The notes beneath the pieces are model-generated. The model made no database searches, had not been told where the DNA came from, and saw only the letters and a program-made list of their open reading frames with translations. Both the position numbers and the translations under genes were made by a program. A stretch of DNA of 63,760 nucleotides from Sphaeroforma sirkka (lineage: Eukaryota; Opisthokonta; Ichthyosporea; Ichthyophonida), in NCBI GenBank assembly GCA_001586965.3, contig LUCW03001924.1:5001-68760 (forward strand), in the 5' to 3' direction. Positions 43,590-55,778 of the stretch are shown piece by piece (position 1 is the stretch's first letter; each line of letters opens with the position of its first letter).

Positions 43590-43855
43590 TATTAAATATT
43601 CACTTCATTCTCGTCCAGATTGTCGATGCAGCTGCCATACATCCTATCGAATATCCACTCCACATTGTCGTTGTAGCGGCCATACATCCCATCGAATGTC
43701 CACTTTATTCTCGTCCATATTATCGTTTGCCGCCATACGCCACATTGGATATCCACCTCATTCTCGTCCATATTGTCATTGCTGCCGCCATACGTCACAC
43801 TGAATATCGACCTCATTCTCGTCCATATTGTCGTTGCTGCCGCCATAATACCCCA
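43590..43855. repeat. About 55-bp tandem repeat, 4-5 units
   Basis: Units contain CTCATTCTCGTCCATATTGT, a CGTTGCTGCCGCCATACG segment and a GAATATCCAC segment. The copies are imperfect. Confidence 0.8.
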
Positions 43856-44169
43856 CTAGCGCGCGTGAACGAACCTGGTGTCTGACTGAATCCAGGAGGG
43901 GGTCTTAGGATTAATGTGATATATTTGGTCGATTTGAAGCAAAAGTGGGGTATAGTCGCTGGTGCGCGTTCGGCAAAAAAAATGCTAGCACCAGGGAGGC
44001 GACATAACAAGCCTGGAGTGTGAGACTTTTTTTTAACTCCAAAAATCGTTAAAAAAAAATATTGCAAAATAGCGTTTGGCAAAAAGTAAGGCATTTTTGT
44101 GTTTGGCGAAAAAATATGTCAATTTTGCGTTTGGACACAAACAATGGGATTTTTTATGTCAAAAAGAAG

Positions 44170-45892
44170 GTACTTCCCAGCGTGGCGCACTCAGGAGTAC
44201 CCATAGACGTGGGGGAGCAATCTTGTCGTATGTCTTAGTGATGTCCTGACAGACGTCGTTCCACTCCTCTTCTAACTGTATCTCAGATTCCATGGCGGCA
44301 AGTGCCCGGGTATGACAGGAGTACCGTGATTTGAAGCCAGCTTGGGTAGCATGGGTAGCAGAGCCGGGGTGGCTCGTAAATTCGATTAAGAAAGCACTTT
44401 TTAAAGATGCTTCTGATTATTTGCGTGATAGGGCGGAAGTCGGCGGGGGAGGTGATATCTGCATCGGCTTTCTTTGGGTGCGCTGTCAGGAGGCTGTAGT
44501 TCAGGGCTGCAGGGAAGGTACCCGCCTTCAGTAGCTCAGTGAATGCTTCGGCAAGGAGTCTATTCAGTGGGCTATTGGCGTCGGGGCATCCTAATGTCCG
44601 ACGTTTGGTAGAGCGCTCCACTGCGGCCTTCAGGAGACGTGTGTGGATTCCGTCAGGGCCAGGTCCCTTATTGGGATAGCATAGTATTGCCTCCATGACA
44701 TCGTCGGAGTGTATGGTGGAAGTGACATCAGGAGAGGGTTCGGTATCCGGTGGAACCATGTACGGGTTTGCAGAGTTGAATAGGGCCTCAAAGTAGCCAG
44801 CGAGGGTAGCGCCTGTATCATCGGTACCCGGTATGCAGGGTTGGCGCGGAGACCGTCGTTGGTACGCAATATCTTTGAACATTTGAGCATTGCTTTGGGC
44901 GGTCAGACGTGGGCGGAACGAGTGGTTTGGCAGCCGCTGAACCCAGGGTCTGTTTAAGTCATAGTAGAACCCTCCAAAGATTTGTGGGTTAGTGGCATAG
45001 CGCCAGATGCGGTCGAGGATCCGTAGCAGCCCTTCCGCTGGTCCGTGTGAAGCGAGATGCGATGTAGTAAGTTCTGATGCGCCCGGATTTCGGCTTGGAA
45101 TAGTCGCGCGCGGGATTTGTTGCGTAGGTGATACAGTGGATGGCGATATCGGTTATATCCATGGGAGGGGAGGCGTTGGTCCGGAGGCGGCGGCATTGCT
45201 GGCATTTGTTGGGACCGATGAATTTGATTCGTGTGAAGTATCTGGAAATCGATACCAAAGGTGTGGTCACCACATATACCGTAGTCCGTCAGTTTATAAG
45301 TTTGGAGGGAGGCGGGGGTGGTAGCTCGATGATACGCATGTTCGTTACCAGTTGAGCCGCCAGCATAGAGGTAGTCCAAGTGCCACGTATTACGCAGAGT
45401 AGTCTCAATCGTTTTCATACGTAGTCCGTGGTTTGTAGATGCGTGGCCATACTTCCGGGCTTTGAAGTTGAAATCTCCCCACACAACATCTGGTTGGAAA
45501 CCGCCAATCTCGGGGGGATTCATACATCGCCTGATGTCTTTTTCAGTAAGTGATTTGAGTGGAAAGTAGAACACGGCCATATGAACGCCAAAGCACACAA
45601 AGAACACCGCGTACGGTGAAGAGTGTACAAGCTGAAAATTCGATGGGTGGTGTTTGGAAAAGATACCAATACCACAGTGTGAAGGGTGTAGGATATTATG
45701 CCGTGTAGTGTGATGTAGTATATGATAGCGTGTGTTCGAGCGTATATGATTAAGAAATGTGGTGTTATGACAGGTTTCAACCACACACATAACATCAACC
45801 TGACTCAAAATCGATATACCGTTCAAACACTTACCTGTATGTGCTGCGTTGTCCATGTTGAGTCCTTGTGGGTTGAAGAGCGTCATCCTCAT
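44170..45892 (-). pseudogene. LINE ORF2: endonuclease and N-terminal RT
   Basis: Starts MRMTLFNPQGLNMDNAAHTG seven bases beyond the ORF1 stop (TATTAGGACCAATG). Endonuclease landmarks are CVVETCHN, VVWGDFNFKARK and a late GDHTFGIDFQ. RT begins with NKGPGPDGIHTRLLKAA, LNYSLLTAHPKK and ADFRPITQI. It ends around QAGFKSRYS..DITKTYDKI. Frame changes near 44950-45000, 44330 and elsewhere make it non-functional. The YxDD block is absent. Confidence 0.75.
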
Positions 45893-45897
45893 TGGTC

Positions 45898-47135
45898 CTA
45901 ATATTGTTCATTATCCGTCAATACTACTGGGCTCTCTTCTTTAACGATGTCAGCCATTTCTATATCATTGTCTGTCGTCGAATAGTCTGTCGTGGAAAGC
46001 TGAGGCTGCGTATTGCTATCCATCGTGTCGGACGATTGTGTCGGGGAGACCGTTGGTATATGAAGTCGTCCGGTTTTCGCACACACTGATTCTTTAGCGT
46101 TTGCCGGGATTTGCGGGTTAGGTGAGAAGAGGTTTGCATTATGCTTTGCTTGGTAAGCCTTCTGGAGACGATCCTCGGTAGATTGGAGGATGTCTGCGTT
46201 AGTGGAGTTGAAAAGTGGGCTCAGTAGTGCATCCATGCTACGGGCAAGACATTTTGGAGCTCATTCATGTGTGCAGCGGGCCTCCCGCTTGGTGCGGAGA
46301 TAGTGGATTAAAAATGTTTTCGTATCGTCGGGATGTTGTTGGGAGCGGGGGTCAATGTTTTCATCAAGCTGCCATTTCCACCTAAGTATTGCATGTCGTT
46401 TCACCTGGGCGACAGCGTTGCTAGGAACACAAAGGCGGATGAAACTGATGGAGCTTCCGCGGCGATTTGGCTGAGATACCGATTTAGACGGAAGATATCA
46501 GAGAAAGTGGTGGCGATTGAGGACTGGTTGGGCATGCCAGTATTATTCAAATACTGATTGGGATGGGGGCATGCCGTTAGGGAAAATTGCTCGAAAGAAG
46601 GGCCATACCGGAGTTCTGTCATCCATTCCATGAAGGGTTTTGTCCGGCATCGGGCGGCCCACCACTTTCGTCAAAAGGTGTTCGGGTACTGGCGGCTGCG
46701 GTTGGGACTGAGAAGCTGGTGGGGTCGGGCGTTCTTTTAGTGCTCGGTTTTGCAGGTTTGTCCACTTTTGAGCGGTAGCTGGGCGGCTCACTGCTGCTAT
46801 TGGGCGCCTGTGACCGCGGTCTTTTTGCAGGCGGAGCAGGCGGACTTGTGGAACCAAATCGGAAAGTGTCGGGTGTATCTTTATCTATAAGTGCACGGGT
46901 TTGGGATTTAAGGTCCCGGAGTTCTGATTCAAGGTTGGTTGATTTCCATTGGTCATCAGTCAAAGACTCCTTGGAGATGGGCCCATCATTGTTCGGGGCT
47001 GTTAGAGCCGGTCCCAAAATTTGATCGAGATTGGCCTGTAGAGTACTGACCTGGGCAGAGAGGTTTGTGATCGATTTTTGTATGTCCGATTTCCATTGGT
47101 CATTGGGTAAGAAGTCGTTGGGGACGAACGTCTCA
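45898..47135 (-). pseudogene. LINE ORF1
   Basis: Coiled-coil-like N-terminal part (SITNLSAQVSTLQANLDQIL), then a Pro/Ser-rich low-complexity middle. A conserved block follows (KTLHGMDDRTPVWPFFRAIF), and the C-terminus ends TDNEQY-stop just before ORF2. Several frame changes lie within 46550-46870. The original start is lost, because the 13-mer junction replaces it; the second copy shows MSGQAESPIKTFVPND. Confidence 0.7.
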
Positions 47136-47142
47136 ATTTGTA

Positions 47143-47155
47143 AAAACCCTAAAAC
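47143..47155 (+). repeat. Telomere-like 13-mer AAAACCCTAAAAC replacing about 210 bp of LINE
   Basis: The second LINE copy has about 210 bp between CGAACGTCTTAATT (about 60698) and GAAAATTTGAATC (about 60909). This copy has only TTGTA plus the 13-mer. Confidence 0.8.
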
Positions 47156-47251
47156 GAAAATTTGAATCAAAGGTCCGTCGTGAAAAATGAATATGGGAAG
47201 TGAAGAATAAATATGGGGAAGTCATATGATAGCTCCTGACCCTTCTGTGGC

Positions 47252-47440
47252 ATGTTCTCTATACTACCGATTGCAAAACTCACTTCTATACGCCGCTGCA
47301 TATCTATCTTATACTTTCTCCCTCTCTTACAATTCTCTTTATACTCAATATACTACCGATTGCAAAACTCACATCTATACGATGCTGCATATATATCTTA
47401 CAATACTTTCTCCCTCGCTTACAATTCGTTTTGGACTGTG
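47252..47440. repeat. Tandem duplication, about 88 bp
   Basis: CTACCGATTGCAAAACTCAC, CTGCATATNTATCTTA and CTTTCTCCCTC recur in order. The first copy starts near 47262, the second near 47350. Confidence 0.85.
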
Positions 47441-47469
47441 ACGTGGTAATTTTCTTACTTTTGATCATT

Positions 47470-48195
47470 TCCTCCACATGAAGCTTCAACTCTGCAACCA
47501 GTTGCTTCTCTGAAATGCCAACTGTGTTTCCATGTTTTGCATGATAATAACATAGACTAAACACGGTTCATAATTTCGTAAGCAGCTCGTTCTCGCTTCA
47601 TATCTTCTTTCCGTGCAGTATTCAACCACTTTTTCTTTGGAGTTATAGTATTCACAATATATCCAACATGTTCCATAAGCTGATTCATAAGCAATGTCTT
47701 TAGCATATTACATACTTCACGGACTTCAGGCTTTTGCTTGGCTACGAGATTCTCGTTGGCAAAAGTTTGTACTTCTGATGTTTCACAACGTTTGCCAAGT
47801 GCATTATTACAATTAGTCGCACTGTGAAAATGCATAACTTCTTGCAGCACTTGCACGATATCCTTCTGCTCTTTCTATATCTTCTTAAACCATTTATTTT
47901 TATTGTCGATTATCCTACCAACACCTACTTCAAGCATGTTACTCCAAGCCAACGAAATCTGACCCTGACATACGAACATATAAATTGATTTTTGCTTACT
48001 TGCCTTTATCTGGATTTTTACCCACTCGGGCCATTCCGGCATTTGAAAAATCGGAACCTCAAATATCGCCATGTTCGGATTCAAAGCGTAGAAGAACGGT
48101 GCGACTTCGAGAATTGTGTGCCGGAATCGTTTCAGGGGACCAGTGAATGCTAATGTACTAGGATCTGTGGAACTACAAGTAGTGAATGTAGACAA
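47470..48195 (-). pseudogene. Unrecognised degraded coding region
   Basis: Three consecutive open stretches in different frames or separated by single stops. The first is 106 residues (MSTFTTCSSTDPSTLAFTG, MPEWPEWVKIQIKASKQKS). The second is 99 residues and helical (NMLKTLLMNQLMEHVGYIVN). The third is a short basic piece. Together they look like one gene with stops near 47875 and 47557. No family was recognised. Confidence 0.4.
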
Positions 48196-50677
48196 GTATA
48201 ATATATATATTTATATATACTCGCTACATATTCACGAGTGTCAGTCTGCCCCTGGTCCGCACGCAGGCCAGAGGTAACTGCCGTATCTTATTCACGAACA
48301 TCCTCCTGCTGCTGAGTTGGTGTCCCGTGAGGTCGTTGTTTTTGTCCTCGGGTTAGGAATACCCGGCGTATGATTGCCTGGTTTGCACGGTAGTGTACGT
48401 TCTGGGTGTCTGTTGTCTGGGATTGTGAGAACTTTCCTAAGAGCGGTGACGTTTTGTACCACGTTGATCGATATCATCGGTACGCGACATTTAAGCGCGA
48501 GGTGCTACTGGCGAAGGCTTTGTCGAGGATTGATCATGATTGTGGACTCGCGTGTCCAAAGGAACTGAGTATTCGTTGTGAATCTATAACGCTCGTAATA
48601 GTCAGCTTAAATATCGAAGTATAAAACCCCGCGACGCCGTTTTAAATACCCAATACTGATTAAAGTACTTTAGAAATCTTTCCAGGACATTTGATGCTAT
48701 CAATAACACAATCTGATCTTGGTCTGGCCTTATGTCATGTCTAACCTCATGTTCCTTGATTATCTGTCCGACTCAACGTTAAGCATGTACTCTATCAGAC
48801 TCGACGATAGAGCACGTACTCTGCACGTGTAGTACTCCTCTCATCCATCTGCTCTTGGCGAGTTGCTTCACCCTTGTCTACTCCCGTTATTAACATCTTG
48901 CTCCATCAAGCGCTCTACGTATTTTCCCGATGCCTTTTCCCACGCTCTGCAGTTGTTAATCTAACTTCGACTTCCCTATGGTGATATTATGGCGAAGAAA
49001 TATGGTTTCTGACCTGTTTTGCTCCATCATGATGTGTACACACTACTGAAACACTAACCCTCGAGAATTGTCTGTATGTATGTGTGCGTCTATACTTATT
49101 TGATTCCTCAAGACACTATCTAATGTCATAGTCGATGTCGTACCTAAAATTTCTTTGGTCGCATCTTTCGGTTACTCTCAAACTCTATACTATTGACGCG
49201 CTTTATAGAGTGCTGAAGCTTCATCTAATATTACTATCGTGATTCGCTCAGTTGTGTACGATATGGCTGATTTCACTTGTTAATTCGAGAATGAAATAGT
49301 TGTTTGTCAGTTTTGAAGTTTTGAGGAAATTCATGTCACTGTAAAAACTTCAGTTGACACCCTTGTCTCGGCTAAAACTGTAGATTCAAAACTACTCTAG
49401 CAGCAGTGGGTAATGATCTCTCTGGGACTCTAGATTTTGGCGAAGCAGGATCCCAAAACCACTGGTGTTCGAAAAGCAAAACAAAACTGCAAATTCTTCT
49501 GGACGAGCCCCTAAACCTCCAGTTTGTGAAGTTCCAAATGATACCCCCCACCAGGGATATACCTCAGTGAATTACGCTGAGGCCATTCGGGACTGATTTC
49601 TCCAGTTGGAAGTACGCTATTTAGCAAAATGTATCCAATAATTTCGAATGTATTATTTTAAGGTATATATTATTAGCTCGTGAACTTTGCCTAGAAATCT
49701 GAAACTTATTTTTGAATATTGCTAACGTTTCGAGGTCTAGAAAGTGATTGTTCAAAATTCTAGTTTATTTTTTTAACGCTATATTAGCTGGTGGACTTCG
49801 TGTATTTAAAATGTAAGTTTTGGAATTGCTAACTTGACAAGGTCTAGGCAGCGATTTGCGTATAATTTAAGTTGCCAATATTATATCGAGCAACATAGGT
49901 TCTCCATAATATTTCTGCAAAAATGCCGAGAATTATTTTTGTCTGTACTCTTTCAAGTTTTGAAAATAACCATTTTTACTATTATTTATTACCAGAATGT
50001 GGTATAGAAAACGGTCTTATTCTCAGAATACATTTTTAGATTGTTATTATAGAATCATTCGGTTTTAATTCTATAACCATGTTGGTGGTGCCAATAATAT
50101 TTCTTGAGGATGATGTATTTATATTCAATTTGAGGTAAATTATCAGACTTCATATTCGTTGGAGTGGCTTGATTTCTTAGTTGTCTCATTGTTCCTTTCT
50201 ATAATTTACCTCAAATTGCAATATATATTGTTATCCTTATATCTCGATGCTCTGTTCATGGAAATGAAACATAAAGTAGAAAATACATACGAAGAAAGTT
50301 CACATACGAAGAACGTAATACGAAGAACGTATTCGCCATTATTGTACTGATCATCATTCAGGTACTTAAATTTTCAAGAGAAGACAGCGCGATTGATTTT
50401 TTTTTTTGCTTCGAGTTCAAATAATGACGTTTAATAATTATGTACTGAAAGTTATTATCCGTAGCAGCCCAGCACCAATTTTTGATATTTTCTTCGCCAG
50501 GACCAATAAAATCAATCGAGATAAGTTTATTTGTGTTTTTTTTTTGTGCGAAATTTTTTTTTCGTCGAATTTTGACTTGCTAGAATTTCGGTGATTTTTT
50601 GGTGGGGTTTTTTGGCTCCTGGTGAAAATATTTTGCAACACGTTTCTTTTTTCGAATATTTGTCACCAGTCTTCGTA
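48196..50677. other. Spacer; one possible NYN-like ORF
   Basis: On the plus strand, 48406-48560 reads SVVWDCENFPKSGDVLYHVD, reminiscent of the start of NYN-type RNase domains, but nothing further supports it. The remainder to 50677 is AT-rich with no gene seen. GCTT at 50678-50681 is the target duplication of the next element. Confidence 0.3.
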
Positions 50678-50681
50678 GCTT

Positions 50682-50862
50682 TGTAGTAAACACATCAAAA
50701 TACGATACTAAAACCTACTGAGTCTCCCTGAGGCTCAGTGCGGTGTATTTATTCTTATATTTGTTTTGTCTACGTGGTCTACAAATAATTCACCTCGTGT
50801 GAATTAATTGTAAACTAATTCTAACTCCACACTGATAGTGGTTTAAGGGTACTTTTACTACA
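50682..50862 (-). repeat. Element G 3' LTR
   Basis: Short LTR with internal hairpin CTGAGTCTCCCTGAGGCTCAG and a TATTTATTCTTATATTTG stretch. Confidence 0.92.
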
Positions 50863-51049
50863 CTCCCCTCAAGCTCAAGCGTCACCAGTGATTGAAGAGC
50901 TTCAAAAATAAATGACCTCTTAAACTATCGAAAATTTAACATACAAAACTAGTAGTATAAATTAAACAATATATATATATATATATATATATAAACTAGT
51001 GAAATCCTTCTGCTGAGTAAGTTCGTGCCTTGGAAACTGGTCTTTTGAA

Positions 51050-51170
51050 CCATCCCGGCTGTGCTGGTATATTTTCACCCCCCAAAAAGCTAGGGTATCC
51101 GCTGGTATGTTTTCACCCCCCCATAAGCTAGGGTATCCGCTTGAGTTATACTCGCCTATAAGCTCGAGTT
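51050..51170. repeat. 3' non-coding repeats of element G
   Basis: Two copies of an about 38-bp unit (GCTGGTATNTTTTCACCCCC, AAGCTAGGGTATCC). They are followed by TTATACTCGCCTATAAGCTC, which resembles the TRIM minisatellite at 1890-2395. Confidence 0.75.
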
Positions 51171-51279
51171 GTAGAATCGTCGTTCGCCTCTACACCGTGG
51201 TGAAATCTCACGAGGAGAGACAAACTCCGATCCGGAAGTAGATGATAGACATCTAGTATTCATCAACGCAACGTTGGAA

Positions 51280-54200
51280 TTATTGTTGTTGTGTCGCTTT
51301 CTTCTTCTGTCGAGTTTGCTCGGCTTTGTGGTATGCAGCGATGTCATTCGGATCGTCAAAAGCTTCGGCTGACTCCCAAGTTGGATCACCTTCCCGCCAG
51401 CGAACCAAGTATTCTGTATTCCCTGTGGAATCATTCTGTCTATGTCGAATGATGTAACGGAACGAGGAACTATCTTGCCACATATGATCTTCTAAAGGCT
51501 TTTCGGTGGCTCTATGGACTAGTCGCAAAAGTTTCACTCTAACTGGTTTACCTTTGAAAGTATCTGGAAGTGAACCATCCTTGTGTGTCAGGTCATATCA
51601 TTGTCCCTGTCTGGCTTTGACAGCGTATGGTCCAAACATTGGTCGCATTGCTTTGGTTGTGCGACCTTTGGACCGTACCATTACCACATCCCCTGGTTGA
51701 AAGGCGATAAAGTCGTAAGCATGGAGGCGGTCAAACTGCCTGGATAGTGTGTCTGCGTATTTCTGTGTGACTTTGTAAAGCGTCGGCAAGATAGTGTCGT
51801 GCAAACGATCCAGCCGGTGTGCCCAAGCCTCATTGGTGACCGGCTGATTCCCCGGAAGGTCATCCGTGAAGTCAGCAAACGGAACATGACGGCGACCGAA
51901 GTAAGCACTGAATGGTGCTGTCTTGTGTCGGCGAGATATTCGGAGGTTCTGGCACAGCATAATAAGTGCTAGTCGGACATCCCATGCCGTAGGTAAAGAT
52001 TCACATAGCTTGCGAACTCCTTCGTGTATGTCTCTGTGTCTTCTCTCCGCTGCTCCCAGAACCTGAGGACGATATGGTGGCGACTTCGCATGCATCACTC
52101 CAACTTCTTGAGCTATTAGTTTAACAATCTTGTTCAAAAACTCGCCGCCCTCGTCTTATTGGATTTTCCTAGGAAAACCATGTTCCCCAAACACTTCCAT
52201 AAGTTTCGATGTCACCACTTCTGCTGACTTTGTGGCCGTTGCTCTTAATATCGGGTACCCCGTTGCTATATCCAAGACGTGCAATATATATATCGATTTC
52301 CTGCTGCTGAAACTAGTGGCATTGGAATCATGTCATTTTGAATATGATCCCACGGATACTTTGCCGTTATATTAATCATCGGGTGAAATCCCTTTCGTAA
52401 CACCCTCTGTCCTAGACATGTGCGACAGTTTCTCCTAACTGTTTGTGCAAGTTCCAGAGCGTTAAGCCACAAATGTCCGTTCTGCTGTAGTTGAGCAACT
52501 GTATACTCTGCTCTATGATGCCCAATCTCATTCTGACACAAGGTGAGCTGTGTGCGACGGCTTATCTCTTCCTCATCTGGAGAATCCGTCATGGCTACTT
52601 CCGAGGTAGCGATCGATACTAGCCGAGACGTATCTAATGGGGTGACTTTCGATACTGAGGACGGTTCGGCATATCCCAATCGTGCCGAAAACGTCGCTGG
52701 AAGGCTGTAACCATTGCGTGAGCCTACTCTGGCAATGACTGTGTGACCACATGGTGTCTTGCCACTCGCATACTTTCCGTATTTGAGGAAGGAGTGGGCT
52801 GTCCTTGGAACTAATACTGGGTTTCTTTGTAGAAGCGACTTGAATAACTGGAACCAAGGCTCGTGGGGCGCCCACGGTAGACACACCGTAGCTGTGGCCC
52901 TCTCTGATCGTATCTTGCGCAACATTCTATATATTAATCTCCATGGTGGGTTCATCCATCCGTCTATATCTTTCCAACAATGTGCAAACGCTCCACCCCT
53001 GTCCTCGTCGGTGTAGTAGCGTGGCAAATGGTGATCCTGTTGCGAAGCTAAGACATCGACATTATTCTCACCCATAATCCGTTGCGCTTGCTCAAAGTAA
53101 TCTGGAAAAAGTTGCCAACATTCTGCATATAATACCTCCGGGTCCTCAGTCTCAACAGTTCCCTCATGAAGCCTAGACCACGCGTCTGGTAGCACGTTCT
53201 TTATACCCGGGATGTGCGAGATAGTGAAATTGAAAGGCGCTATGATGTGATGCCATCGTTGTAGCATCGGATTCAGCTTTAGCTGTGTGTTCATATACAC
53301 CAAAGCCTTGAACATTGAAAAGCGTTGACCTTCGAGATGATCCCGGAAGTGTGTGAGACCATGTACCAAGGCCAATAATTCCTTCATGGGTGTTGCGTAA
53401 TTGCGCTGTGCTGCGTTGAGGGTCTTGCTGAAGAACATTAGGTATTGCTTCTTCCCTTCTATGGTCTGGAACAATGCACCTCCAATACCGTAGTCGCTTG
53501 CATCCGTTTCGAGTTGTAAAGGTACTTCGTCGACGGGGGAATTTCAACACTACTGCCTCAACTATGGCTTGCTTCATGGCATCCCAAGCTTGCTGGTGTC
53601 TCTGTTCCCACCTGTCTCCAATGATTTCCTTAGGCCTCAGTCTTACGAATTCCCGGAGTGGGGCAACTACCTCTGCAGAGTTTGGTAGGTGCTCGTGAAG
53701 AAAGTTGGCTAATCCCAAGGCCGATGCAATGTCTTTGTACTTCTTCGGGGTTGGCCAGTCAATGAGCTTGGCCTGCTTTTCATGGCAAATATCAATTCCG
53801 GCCTTCGATAATCGCTTCCCTAGGATCATGACTTCTTTGACTGCAAAATGTCATTTTGTAGGGTTTAGCTTGAAACTGTGGTACGTCAGCCGCCGAATGA
53901 CCTCTTTCACTACTCGTACGTGTTCCTCGTAGTCATCTGTTGCTATTACGATGTCGTCCAGGTAGTGGTATGCCGGAAGTCCTTGCAATATCACACTCAA
54001 TGTACGCTGAAACTGCTGCGTGAGTGTGTGTAGTCCAAATGGCGCTGATGTAAAAGAATACTGGCTTTTGCCATGTGTGAAACTGAATAGATACTGAGAA
54101 TCAGGGTGGATTGGAAGTCGATGGTACGCTGCAGTTAGATCCAATGTCGTGAAATATCTCTTCCCTTTGATGTTACCAATCTTGTCGTTGATAGAGGGAA

Positions 54201-55050
54201 TAATGAACTGATCCGCCGGTATTAATGCATTCACCGCTCTGAGGTCCAAACACACTCGCACTTTCTTTAGTTCTCCAGATTGAGTATACTCTGGCACGGC
54301 GAGCAAGGGTAAGTTGACGGAAGTGGCTGTATCCCTTTGAACTATGACCAAATCTTGAATCCACTTCTGCACCTGTCTATCTACCCATGGTATCCATTTG
54401 TCTGCTACAAAGTTCCGTACTGCCTTCCGCATCCTTGCAGCTTGATCTGGTGTCACTGGCAATCTAACTTCGCCTCCTTCCAGTCTGCACCTGTCCTTTT
54501 CTCGAATACCATCATTGTCCCTCAGTTCCTTGTCTAGTTCCAGGCGAACACCGGTTTCCTCGGTCAAATCTGGTGGTCGTCTCAACGGTGTTGGTTCCAA
54601 TAGTTTGTCGAGCTCCGTTGGATCTATGGATGAGAATGGCGATTGAAGGCCTCCCACGTATAGCCCTAAGCCAGGCATAAGATCCTGGCCTACGATCGCG
54701 TGGATAGCCAATGGTAGATTCATTAGCTCGAAAGACTGTTCTGTGAGCTCTAGACCATATCGCACTGGAGTTTGTACGGTGGAGCCTATTCGCCGTGTAC
54801 GAACACTACGATCAGCTAGGTATATATAGGATCCCTCCGGAGCCGACTTAATTTGCAATCCTCAATCGTGTGCGGATGTCGAATCAATGCAACTTCTGTT
54901 TGCCCCAGAATCCACTAACGCCCTGCATGTCTTACCGTTAATCAGGATAGATATGAATACTCGATTGTCCATCGAAGGTAATGGATCTTTAATCGATAGT
55001 ATCACAGGTGTACTAGACGAGAAAACTAAAGTTGCATCTGCATCCGACAC
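51280..55050 (-). CDS. pol: Element G Pol: protease, RT, RNase H, Dam-like, integrase, chromodomain
   Basis: Protease LVDSGANRSCID (about 54890), then an in-frame TGA at 54862-54864. RT has LDLRAVNALIP and YHYLDDIVIA (about 53960), followed by TGA at about 53850, at a position where NPTK is normally followed by a Cys. RNase H (ETDASDYGIGGAL, KELLALV) comes after a C-run frameshift near 53537. The Dam-like domain has NVDVLASQQDHHLPRY and WMNPPWRLI (about 52945), then PHEPWFQLF. Integrase has an HH..CC region (GHHRAEY..NCRTC) and a core Asp in QNDMIPM. A frame change near 52290-52160 precedes the Glu region (PYRPQVLGAAERRHRD). A GPY motif follows (MFGPYAVKA). The chromodomain at 51330-51480 is clear (EYLVRWREGDPTWESAEAF). 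Five or so lesions make this copy inactive as read. Confidence 0.88.
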
Positions 55051-55778
55051 CCTTACGTCCTATTCCTGATCGCTGCCTATGTTTTCCCACGTTGCATCCT
55101 CTTCCAACTCACCCTGTTCGATTTCGTCTGGGTGTGCCAGTATGGAAGCAATGTGTGTGTCTGCAGGCGTGGTCTCCTCATGCTCCGTTTGCTGGTCGTT
55201 CGAGTCTATCAGGGCCGTAATGATGTTGACCGCGGGCAAACTCTTATTGAAGGATACGCCTTGCTTGAATCCTCGGCCCGAGTTGGATGTGAATCCAACC
55301 CGTTTGTTCGACTGGTAGTGCTTGCAGGAAGATATATGCCTGAAACTGAGTGGGGCATCCGCTCTGCACGCGAGTGCTTGTGCGTTGTGTGCTGCCTCCT
55401 CCTGTATTCGTATTCAAAATACGATCTCGTTGTTGGGCTGGAAGCTGTCTACGCCGATCCCCCACATTCAACTGTGTCCGTACCCGTTGTCTGAGGATGG
55501 CATCAGGTTCTTATATGTCTGGATTTAAAATGCGGAGAAGGTCTTCGGTCTCCAGCTGGTCCCAACCTATGTGATGTTGTAGCGTACGTTCATATGTCAT
55601 ATTACCTGTCAGGTCCTCGAGGGCCTGTATGAGGCAGTGATTAAGCAACCGCTTAGGAAAGTCCTTGCCCTTATCTGCTCGCTCCCACTCTCTCTTGTGA
55701 ACTTCCACAATCTTGTTCAAATGTTCCCTGGCTGACTCTACTTGGGATTACCCTTCGCCAACTACTTAAAGGTAGGGT
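55051..55778 (-). pseudogene. Element G gag C-terminal / gag-pol junction
   Basis: Open pieces in different frames, including HKREWERADKGKDFPKRLLN and YERTLQHHIGWDQLETEDLL, are a likely continuation of gag after a frame change near 55779. No clear CCHC knuckle was identified. Confidence 0.45.

Larger units (their letters stand above)
44040..47210 (-). mobile_element. LINE (non-LTR retrotransposon), 5' part and partial RT
   Basis: Reading 5' to 3' on the minus strand: 5' non-coding part (to about 47160), ORF1, APE-type endonuclease, N-terminal RT, then an abrupt jump to the 3' tail repeats (44040-44150). Most of the RT palm is missing. The telomere-like 13-mer at 47143 sits at the start of ORF1. 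Confidence 0.8.
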
